From Pelargonium cotyledonis (taxonomy: Eukaryota; Streptophyta; Magnoliopsida; Geraniales; Geraniaceae), in the NCBI GenBank assembly GCA_036897625.1, contig JAYMTA010001140.1:1-21570 (forward strand): a DNA stretch of 21,570 bases, read 5' to 3'. This document shows positions 11,775-20,292 of this stretch, in pieces; the first letter of the stretch is position 1, and every line of letters begins with the position of its first letter. A program made the translations under genes and the position numbers. The notes under the pieces are model-generated. The model ran no database searches and was not told the origin of the DNA. It saw only the letters and a list, made by a program, of their open reading frames with translations.

Positions 11775-13088
11775 TCTGAAATATAATTTTCCAAGATCGA
11801 ACTGAGCTTCTTTCCAAAACCTGTCACTGGACCAGCTTGAACAGCTTCCTCTAATGCCAAACAACCCTAATCACATGCATCAAGAAATTCCAATTACAAT
11901 GTTTCTCACTCAAACAAGAAGTGTAGCAAGAGAAAATATATGCATAGTACCTCATCAGAAGCCAAACAGCTAAGCTTCTCATAAGCAATCTCTTCACATC
12001 GAACAGTGGCAACCATTACCTAAAAAAATGAAGAGTGAAGAATATGAAAACCTATATATATTCCCTCATATAAGAAAAGGGAAAACAAAATCAAGACCTT
12101 GTGAGCGGGAAGATCCAGATCCTTGTTCTCTCTAATAACTTTCCAAATCTGCTGTGCACTAAAAGAAAACCCAGAAGCAGGAACAACACCCCGTCTATCA
12201 CCAGCTAGCCCTCCAGGGGAAATAGAATTGGAAAATCTCTGCCTTAGTTGGGAAACCTGTGAATGATGGCACACAACACCGCATAAGCAACAAAAATAGA
12301 ATTTTACAAAGTTGCCATCAAAGGAGTAAAAATCCATATCTGGATAGTTATATCCAAAGAATTTGGAAGAAGTTAAAAAATTACAGTAAATGTGGAACTA
12401 AGTAAACTGCTGCTAATGTAAGAGGTGCTACCTCCTCATTAAACAACTCCCCCTTCTCTTCATAGCTGGATAAAGCTGTGACCTCAACCTTCATGACAGA
12501 TAATGATAAAAAAAAGTTCTTACATTATAACAATAATCAAACACAGTCAAGCAGTCAAAGAAAGAGGATTTCTTACATTAAAAAATTCACTGATAGGAGT
12601 ACTTGTATGCACTGCAGGTTTAGGAACAGAATCCCATATCTGTAGAATTTAGTCAGTCGGAATGTTGAAGAAATAAGCTAAAAAACACGAGATTAAGTCA
12701 TAACCTGAATATAAGAAAATGCAAGCATAACAATACCTTCTGAAATCATCTCGTAGGATAGGCTCCAAACGTTCAAGGGGGATCTACAGAGATGATCACA
12801 AACACATTAATGATCTCAAACGTAGAGTTACAAGCATTTGGAAATATCAAATAAATTCACTAAGTCACTCCAAACCTTAGTTTTATCTCGTATGACAAAC
12901 AGAAGTGTAGTTTTACGGGGACTGAATAAACGCATCATGACCTGCATAATGAACAGAAACCAACTACCATAAATGAACTCCCCATAAAATGGTGGTCAGG
13001 GGCAGAAACATAGATTGAAAATACCTGAAAAACTGTTTTCAGAAGTGGTTTATTCGAAGCTTGCTCCCGACCAATATCATGGCACCAC

Positions 13089-13946
13089 CTGTACACAAAT
13101 CAACAAACCTGAATTTATTCCCTATACATATGGGGATATGTACATTACCATACATATATATTAACGAAATATATGTTTTATGCTTGTGTTCATACATGGA
13201 AAGAAACTAAAAGGATAGGTGTATACCTAAGGTAACATGGAAAGTAGAAAGAGAAGACATTATAATGCATGGCTAGGTTAAACGAGGAGACATAACTAAA
13301 TAGGACGGAGTTGAGAAGTTGAGTAAAAGATCCAATTAAGTTTAGCTATAAGATTCATGTAGCCAATACCAATATTAGTTGATAAACAGCTCGGTTGTTG
13401 CCCTTGCAAGCTTTATCTTTGCATTTATATTTGAATAAAATATGGCTTCTACCATCTGACTAGCCAGTGATATTCACAGTCCATCTACAACTAAAAGGAA
13501 GAACTTGGCAATTGGAAGAATGTAGCACTGAAATTTATTAACAGTGCCCAAATAGACAATCGATTCAACAATTCTATAACTAAATACAAACAAAAAAAAA
13601 AAGGCCATAGGCTGCCATGCCCTACTGATACACGGATGTGTAGCAAAAGACATGGCCTGAAACTAACCACCAAGAATTTGGTGAGTTCTAATGCTTCAGC
13701 AAAGAGACTGACTTTTAAGCACTTACTCATGACATCCTACAAATCTTGTATTAAGATAGGCATCACCATTTATTTCGCCAGAGAGCCAAATTGGGCCCAG
13801 GCTAAGAACTTCAATCAAGACTGGCTCGCAGGCCGTAATTATACAAATGAACAATTGCTGCTTTAGACATTGGTTGCTGCCGATGGATCTTTCTGGTTTG
13901 CCCAGAGTCCGGAAAAGCAGTGAAATATTAATAGATGATAACTTAC
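13089..13946 (-). other. Intron 4 of the RHD3-like locus
   Basis: This 858-bp intron between exon 4 (...I-V-L-I-N-M) and exon 5 (W-C-H-D-I-G-R-E-Q) has a GTAAGT donor and a TGTACAG acceptor. The short open stretches on both strands near 13490-13870 have no recognisable domain and are taken as chance. Confidence 0.55.
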
Positions 13947-14017
13947 ATGTTAATCAGTACAATATCTGCAATTGCCAAAGCAAATAAGGCACTTTGTTTC
14001 TCAAATGCAGTATCATC

Positions 14018-15406
14018 CTGAAAATAACAGAGATTCCAAGGTCAAATTTGCCTTTCAATTTTACATCAGGGTATAATTTTTATTTATTTCCTTCACAAAA
14101 AGATTTATGCATGGCTCTTCCAGAATTCTTGGGACAGTATCAGTCAATCAGTGACACCTTCCCATCTATGTGGTAATCATTCAAAGTTATAATTTTGAAA
14201 CAACCTAAACTGCCCACAATCAACAAAATTCAATTAAGAAACCCACTAGGAATTAAATACTAAAACTTAGATACCACAATGAAAATAATCTTGAGTTAAT
14301 AAAAGCAAGGACCCCAAATTAGAGCTAGCAATTTGGACCCAACCCGCAGGCACTCAAAACTTGATCCGCATTTTTTGTGGGTTTGGATTGCTTAAAATAG
14401 ATCTGATCAATTTTTGAGTCAGGCAAACCCACACATTTTACATGTAAAACCTAAAATTCGTAACATGGATGGGGTTCAGGTTAAGATTTTCAAGCTTGAA
14501 CCCAGGGAAATAAAACAACAAAAAATTGCCACTTGTACCCCACATGCCTTGTAGAAACCTCTTCCAAGTTAGCCTCTAAAGTCTAAACTACAATTCCACA
14601 ATGGACAAACTTTTTCATTGATAGAATAAAAAGTAGATCTTACAAAAGTCATTGAACGTTTGTAACAAAACTCTTGAAACAAGATAACAATAATGGTTTT
14701 ACTAACCTAATGTAGACTGCTGACATATTGTACACACAATACTCTGATAATATCACCATCAGACTTCCAAATTCCAACACAAGGCACAAATATAAGACAC
14801 ATTACTAGTATTATCCTATCTACTTAAATGTAGATTTAGAAATGCTATTTAGCCATGATTCGTGATCTCCTAATTGGGAGGGATCTGTCACTTCAGCCAA
14901 CGATATCTACGTGAGACAGCAACAATAATATATGATAGTGTTCTAGCCTGGCTATGCCTGAGTCTCTGTCCCATTTAATTCAATGGTTTAGTTCATCATC
15001 CCCTTAGGTAAGTGTTTGGTTTCAAATAATGAGAATCACAACTTCTGTTTATGATCATCAAACAGCTCTAAACTCTGTCCTTGTCATATTTAACCATTTA
15101 AGAATCAACTACCTAAAACTTTTAGTGTGTAAGTTATGTTTTAATCAAATTTCATTTTCAAAATGGTGATTAACTTAATCAACTTTGTGAACACGGGATA
15201 TCTTAAATTACGTAAACATATGTATGTATGTTCAATCATTCTAAACCAAAAGTAATTTGGCTTAACATGAGCAACCAATTCAAAGAAAACTCATTGAATC
15301 TACCGGGGAGCACTCAAACACAAATTCATTGGGAAGGGTATGAATTATATTCAATGTGTCCATAGTCCAATTTTTCCAAAAAAAAAAAAAACTAGAGGTT
15401 TATTAC
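14018..15406 (-). other. Intron 3 of the RHD3-like locus, with repeat-like segment
   Basis: This 1.39-kb intron has a GTAATA donor after G-E and a TTTTCAG acceptor. Its middle, about 14320-14510, differs in texture from the rest: it begins GAGCTAGCAATTTGGACCC, is richer in C, and carries alternating CCCAACCCGC/GGGTTTGG blocks of the kind often seen in dispersed plant repeats. Neither terminal inverted repeats nor target duplications were found, so the element class is open. Confidence 0.35.
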
Positions 15407-15684
15407 CTCGCCTCGTTCCCTCCCATCAGTACCTTCCAAATCCATGGCAATTGTACAAGGCTCAATGCCAACACACTTGGCCATCCAGATACCCTTGGTT
15501 GTTTGACACCGAGAGTAAGAAGGGAAAGGTTGAAAAAGAGAATCAATTAAAATTTTATGTTCGATTGAATCAATAAAATAAAAGCACATAAACAGACAGA
15601 AATAAAAAGGGACTGACCTTCCCCTGAATGCATCCATCTCCCTGAAACTGGTATGAAAAAGATGATTCAACAAGGTGCCCTTCC

Positions 15685-17200
15685 CTGCAAACAAAATGGG
15701 AGCCGAGAGAATACGACAATACATTTTAGCTTAGGCTAAATCACAGAAATGTACAAGTGGTAACTATCTACGTACTTCACAAAACATCAAGGTAAAATAA
15801 GTATATAAAGAAAAAAAAATAAAAATACAAACCTCTTAAGAAGATTAAATAAAGTTTCTCAAACGTTAATTTATAGTTTATTTTTTTATTGGAAAAGAAA
15901 AAGAACATAATGCATAAGAAATAGCATGAGCTTTGTATTACAATTGGCAGCTGAATTATAGTCCCAATAATTCTGCAAGAGTTGCACAAACATTTCAGTT
16001 CTTTACTTCTTTATTTAAAAATAATAATATCAAACCACTGAGGAGGTGGGTGATTTGGCAGAGACCCCGACCAAATTTAATTAACATTTCAAATAACACT
16101 AGATGCAGTTCATAAAACAAAACTGATAGGTTTGCACAACAAAAACAGTTGGAAGAATGATCTCTTGTAAGACTTGGAGCTTGATGATATGACAATCACT
16201 ATACACGATCAAGAAAAAAGGGATGCACTAATACTAGTCTAAAACCGTGTACTAGCCTTTAATCATAATTATAGAATTCAGTTTTCAGAAGTGTATTAGG
16301 TTCTACCACAGTTCAGGGCAATAGTCCAAGACCTCTCTCAATCTTAATGCACCATACACAATGAAGGATATGGTATTAGACCCCGAAATAAAGCCACAGA
16401 GATGAAAGTTGCTAACTTATATAGGTATACATAGAAATACCACTTTTAGAGGAAAAAAATGATAAACTCGAACTACCCAGAAAGACAAAACGTTGCACTC
16501 TAAGTGCTAGAAACTACAATATAGATGAGAATTTAGGTTTGTATGTGTGTCAATTGATTCTGCAGTCAGGCACGTATTGCTTAATGGGTTTTTTTAGTCT
16601 TTGACTTCTGCATTCTTGCTTTACTAAAATCTGTACAAAAACAAATTGTGTGCTACTAAAAAAATAAAAACAGAGCATTGCTGTGATTAGTGAGATCATC
16701 AGTAACTGCATATCTTCAGAGCCACTTTCAATCAAGTACAATTGCAGAACCCTACTTCTCACATCTGATCCTCCAACCATAAGACAGGCAAAAAAGATAG
16801 AAAAAAATAGTCCATTTTCGGGTAGTGGATAAACAATGATCAGCTGATAAAAAAAAGGATAAACATTGGTCTGCTTAATTAAAAAAAATGTCAACTAAGT
16901 AACCTCTCAGAAGTCAGAATCTAAAGCACCAATTCAAAGATCCCAGATGCTGAATCCTAGATTGCATGAGACACTCAACTACATTCTGGCGTCAAGTAAA
17001 CGAAACACATTGTTATCACTTCGCATTAGCAGTGCAACCACTAGAATCGCATAAACCTTTCAAAATCAAGTTACTAAAAGAAATCCGCAACTCCAGCAGC
17101 AGAGCAAATCTCAATTCAGTGTAGCTACAGACACAATCCCAGTTCCCAAACCATACACAAGTGAAATTGAAGTAGGATAAAGAAGAGATAGAGCACATAC
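15685..17200 (-). other. Intron 1 of the RHD3-like locus
   Basis: This 1.5-kb first intron interrupts the P-loop codon for Gly: G at the end of exon 1, GG at the start of exon 2. The donor is GTATGT and the acceptor TTTGCAG. Long first introns often carry regulatory sequence in plants, but no specific motif is visible. The content is AT-rich and unremarkable. Confidence 0.55.
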
Positions 17201-17348
17201 CGCTGCTTTGGGGACCCATGATGGCGACGACGGCGTAGGAGAGGCCGCAGTCGGCGAGGCCAACGTTCCGGACGAAATTGTCGAGGCCAACGGCGTTGAA
17301 TTCGCCGTCGCCGTCGATGAGTTGGGTGGAGCAGCACTCGTCCGACAT

Positions 17349-17650
17349 GGCTGGTCCTGATCCAAATTCACACACAGTGAATCCCCCAGTACCCCACAGT
17401 CGAGCTACTACAACAAGTAGTAAAGTGAAACTTAGGGCGCGATTTTTTGCTGGTGCTGCTTCTGTTTCGTGGACACGGCAAGGAAATGGAGAAGCGACGC
17501 GAAAATAGGAAGCGTGTTTCTCTAATGAATATTATTACTGTATTAAGTTATAATTAAAAGAGATTAATTCATAATATTAATAATTATTATTATTATGCCT
17601 CGCAATATTCTTGCCTTGCTTGCCTTGCCTTGCCTCCAACGTTTCATTTT
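17349..17650 (-). promoter_or_regulatory. 5' flank of the RHD3-like locus
   Basis: The interval upstream of the minus-strand start is a probable promoter and leader. An in-frame upstream ATG at 17375 would add nine residues (M-C-E-F-G-S-G-P-A), but the ATG at 17348, followed by S-D-E-C-C-S-T-Q, better matches the family start. From about 17520 to 17597 the sequence is very AT-rich. A TATAA-like stretch is read on the minus strand near 17550, but it is too weak to call. Confidence 0.3.
17611..17635 (+). repeat. Short pentanucleotide repeat (TTGCC/TTGCT)n
   Basis: Five adjacent units of the form TTGCY run from 17611 to 17635: TTGCC, TTGCT, TTGCC, TTGCC, TTGCC. It is a simple-sequence repeat about 270 bases upstream of the RHD3-like start codon. 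Confidence 0.75.
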
Positions 17651-18158
17651 GTGATTGAATGGTTATGTTCAATGTATTAAAAACCGATCTAGGGTTGAAC
17701 CGGTCCTGTCATCGGATCGGCCGGTCTGATCACTATTCTTTAAATAAAAATATTAAAATTATATTATGCAAATTATTATACTTATCATTTGATTTTCGGC
17801 AAAATATATGCCGAATACCGATGACTTCTAAAACCACTGATATCGAGAATAGATTCAATTGATGTCTAATTTGTGTTCCCATTTCTCAATATGTCAACAG
17901 GGTGCCACGCCGCTAATTTGCCACGTTAATTTTTATGGGATGAATAGTTTTTGGTCTCTTGAATTGATGAAATTTTGGGTTTAGTCTCTAATCTCAAATC
18001 TCAAGTGTTATGACTTTCATACTACTATTTTCTTTATTCTCACAGTTGTAGCCGGATGGACCTAGTAACCAACACCCAAGCCAACAAGGTATCACGTCAT
18101 CCATTTCTCCACGCCAACATACCACACCGTGGTTGAATGGTTATTATGTTCAATGTAT
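17651..18158 (+). repeat. Short direct repeat pair flanking about 450 bp
   Basis: GTGATTGAATGGTTATGTTC continuing to AATGTAT at 17651-17677 recurs as GTGGTTGAATGGTTATTATG continuing to TTCAATGTAT at 18129-18158. The second copy has three extra bases (TAT) and one substitution. Between them lies a GC-richer patch with GGTTGAACCGGTC and GATCGGCCGGTCTGATC (about 17694-17732), which looks like a piece of a dispersed repeat. No gene is seen in the interval. The pair may mark a local duplication or the flanks of an old insertion. Confidence 0.5.
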
Positions 18159-18781
18159 GGAAGATAAAAACAAGATTATTTCACGAATCAATATCAGAGA
18201 TAGACACAAATGAACAAGAGCTTAACTGGTGTGCCAATTTTTCTTTTGATTTGTAGTCTAATTGAAACTACATATAACGGTGGGGTATACCATGGCCTAC
18301 AATGGCGTACCCATCCCTCCGCCCGGTGATTGCTGCATATTGTTTTATATGATTTTGTTCTTTTGTGTATGCAATAAATGATCTAATTTTCATGTTTATG
18401 GCTTTGTAGTGAAATTGAGTCATTGACCCCATGTATATCTATTACTCACTTGCACTAGCATACTTGCATCATATGTTTTGATACTCAAACTCGAGTAAAC
18501 GGGGTCTGGTTGATCTGGATCACCTACGTTCGGTCAAGTTCAAGTCATGATTCGAGGAATGACTTATCCGATCTCTAGGCCACTATCTGAATCCGATTAG
18601 GTGGACCCTGTTTTGAACATCCCTTACTATTGAGAAGGCTAGAGTCCAAAAGTAAAGTATGGGTGAAGAGGTGGGCCAGGTGGTGATCAGATGAGTTAAG
18701 TCCGAATTTGGAATTGAACACATACGGCTCGATCCGATAATACTTAGAATTGGAATGGCTCAAATTTTCGGATCAAATCGA
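18159..18781. other. Gene-free intergenic stretch
   Basis: There is no supportable coding region on either strand. From about 18480 the texture changes to a C/G-richer, TCCGA/CGGAT-rich sequence that continues past 18850 and has the look of a degenerate non-autonomous element. I found no defined ends. Confidence 0.4.
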
Positions 18782-18816
18782 ACAAATTCGTTCATTACTT
18801 AAATGAGCGAATTTGT
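18782..18816. repeat. 15-bp-stem hairpin within TCCGA-rich sequence
   Basis: ACAAATTCGTTCATT at 18782-18796 pairs with AATGAGCGAATTTGT at 18802-18816. Fourteen of 15 pairs are Watson-Crick and one is G-T, around a 5-base loop (ACTTA). It lies in a sequence rich in ATCCGA/TCGGAT words, consistent with part of an inverted-repeat element. No adjoining gene gives it an obvious transcript role. Confidence 0.6.
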
Positions 18817-18859
18817 CCGACTCAATCCAACCAAATCCGATTGATTCGAATCCAAATTG

Positions 18860-19592
18860 TCACATCTAAAGAGTGACCCCACTGGGACTACCCTCTCCAG
18901 TCGAACCATGCTGGTCAAAGAGCCTCTGCTACCTCTACCCCTACCCTCTCTCGTCTGTCCTAGCTGTCATGGCCTCAACCAATAACACAACAAACAGACA
19001 AACAATAATGTATCCTACGTGGCAGCTAGGGAGGGCCAAAACTAAAGCTATTCTGAAATGACCAAATTGCCACCCTACTAAGATCTGAAAGTTGAGGTGG
19101 TTTCGTAAATAATTTGAAATTTGTGGGCTAAAACGTAAACATATGACATGATGCATGTGGTGGGGCCATGTTGTCGCAGTTGCATGTAGTGTTTGGGATT
19201 ACGAGACTAAATCAAAATGATTAGTGGGTTCATATCATGGTTTTCTATATTCGAATCTGTCTTTTAACGTAGATTTCTTCAAAATCTTAGGCAATCAAAT
19301 GATACCGCTCTTGCTTCTCTCACCATAATCATCACATTTTTTATACTATTAGAAATTAACCATTCTAAGGGATCTTAGTAGGGTCTCTGTTTGTCAGTTG
19401 CTGATTTGCTGCTTAGATTTTCATTTTGTTTTGTTTTATTTTGGGTCGGTTGTCTCTTTGGGGTGAGATTAAATATTAGGGTTTGGTTCTCTGGACTCCT
19501 AGGCACACCTGATCTCCTAGTTCAGCTTATCCTGTAACTAGTCTGTTTTAATCAATGATAATCTTGTGATTATTATTTTTAAAAAAAAAAAA
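18860..19592 (+). other. Gene-free stretch ending in an A-tract
   Basis: No coding region could be supported on either strand. The last ~150 bases read like a transcript 3' end: a T-rich stretch, an AATCAATGATAATC segment that resembles variant poly(A) signals, and then twelve A's at 19581-19592. That pattern would fit the 3' terminus of a retroposed sequence on the plus strand, but I could not identify the body or a target duplication. Confidence 0.3.
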
Positions 19593-19620
19593 TCATTCCA
19601 AGTATAGTATAGTATATAAC

Positions 19621-19951
19621 TTTTTTTTAATTGGTTGCGCTATTTTTTTTTTTTGATAAGCGAGGGACAGCACGCCCGCTTTGCAGGCCAGTGTTTCTTA
19701 CCCCCCGTGGGGGGTGTCACCCTGTTAGTTGTTAGTTCCCTTAAACCCATAAATCATTCCCCATACCGTCGGCAAGGAGACTTCGAACCTGAGACCTCAA
19801 AGGAAATCCAAAATGTATCAACCGTTTGGCCCATCATGACTTGGTTCGGTTGCGCTATATAACAAAAGGTAACTCTTTCATGGGAGGCTCGAACCCGATA
19901 CACCAAAGAAAATTCAAAACGTTTAAATCGGTTGATCTAGCCTGCCTTGAT
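19621..19951 (-). mobile_element. Older SINE, split by a younger SINE
   Basis: On the minus strand there is an A-box-like stretch near 19940-19927 (TAGATCAACCGAT) and a near-perfect pol III B box, GGGTTCGAGCC, at 19896-19886. These recall the tRNA-derived head of plant SINEs, and spacing and order match those of the neighbouring SINE head. Its 3' part continues through TATAGCGCAACCAATT into an A-run (T-run on the plus strand, 19621-19628). It is cut by a second SINE at 19644-19847. Without the insert the element is only about 115 bp, and I found no target duplication around it, so its ends are approximate. Confidence 0.5.
19644..19847 (-). mobile_element. SINE retrotransposon with 11-bp target-site duplication
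   Basis: The element is about 204 bp in minus orientation. It is bounded by identical copies of GGTTGCGCTAT at 19633-19643 and 19848-19858, the target-site duplication. From its 5' end it has an A box (TGGGCCAAACGG, 19833-19822), a B box (AGGTTCGAAG, 19790-19781), an unrelated body with a C6/G6 hairpin at 19701-19714, and a 3' A-tail (T-run on the plus strand from 19644). This is the standard layout of a tRNA-derived SINE mobilised by LINE machinery. The exact 11-bp duplication suggests a fairly recent insertion. Confidence 0.82.
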
Positions 19952-20292
19952 CCTTGGTACAATACAACAACTCTTAAATAATAAGCAATTAAACATTTAA
20001 ATATACCAGAACACCCATACACTACGAAATAATTCATTTGAATTTTTTAAGAGGAAGCTACAAATGGCCTCATTTATGAGAGCACTTGGACTCTCACGAC
20101 GCATGCGAGCAGCGCGCGCGTCGGAGAAATAGCAAGAAGTAATTAGCACAAGTGAATCCTGAAGTGAACCCACATTGCCAACAACTAATCACATGCCGAC
20201 ACGTGACAAATATTAGAGGTTAGTACATATACAACCATTTTGGTAAGAGAAGAGTATCTTCATTATTACACATGATCACACTTCCTTTACTT
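19952..20292. other. Gene-free stretch before the tandem array
   Basis: No gene can be supported. A run of alternating purine-pyrimidine (GCAGCGCGCGCGTCG, about 20109-20123) is the only local oddity. The rest is ordinary AT-rich intergenic DNA. Confidence 0.4.

Larger units (their letters stand above)
6413..17348 (-). pseudogene. RHD3: ROOT HAIR DEFECTIVE 3-like (RHD3/SEY1, atlastin-type GTPase), disrupted
   Basis: Twenty-two minus-strand exons can be placed: 17348-17201, 15684-15618, 15509-15407, 14017-13947, 13088-13025, 12941-12876, 12783-12737, 12639-12577, 12488-12432, 12256-12098, 12019-11951, 11866-11775, 10527-10449, 9779-9613, 8954-8830, 8745-8483, 8398-8302, 8209-8039, 7948-7844, 7170-7076, 6972-6876, 6706-6413. 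Corrected for indels they total about 832 codons, normal for this family of ER-shaping, membrane-fusing dynamin-like GTPases. Visible features: N-terminal [12 protein letters not shown]-loop G-P-Q-S-S-G-K; switch I Q-T-T-K-G-I-W; G3 [13 protein letters not shown]4-like F-V-I-R-D-K-T; a long helical middle domain; two closely spaced membrane helices (about residues 684-702 and 704-724); and a Ser/Pro-rich tail. Lesions: P-loop Ser to Gly (G-K-G-T), no AG before exon 3, -1 nt in exon 7 near 12744, +1 nt in exon 14 at 9755-9757, TAA at 9623-9625, TAG at 6891-6893. Trp to Cys in exon 12 may be another. By position it resembles Arabidopsis RL2. The family call is firm; loss of function is inferred from several independent lesions. 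Confidence 0.88.

Noticed and set aside
13491..13866. Open frames on both strands in RHD3-like intron 4
   Set aside because: Their composition is low-complexity and hydrophobic by chance, and no family motif is present.
6413..17348. Sequencing error as the sole cause of all RHD3-like lesions
   Set aside because: It is possible for single indels, but two substitutions to stops, a lost splice AG and a P-loop change in one gene, beside a lesion-free neighbour, fit decay better. It is not excluded without reads.
17349..17375. Upstream in-frame ATG for the RHD3-like locus
   Set aside because: It adds nine residues not expected in the family. The ATG at 17348 gives the usual N-terminus.
19701..19714. 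C6/G6 hairpin as a transcription terminator
   Set aside because: It lies inside the SINE body in a eukaryotic genome and has no gene ending beside it.
19635..19862. Open frame across the SINE
   Set aside because: It lies within a non-coding SINE with pol III boxes and a target duplication.
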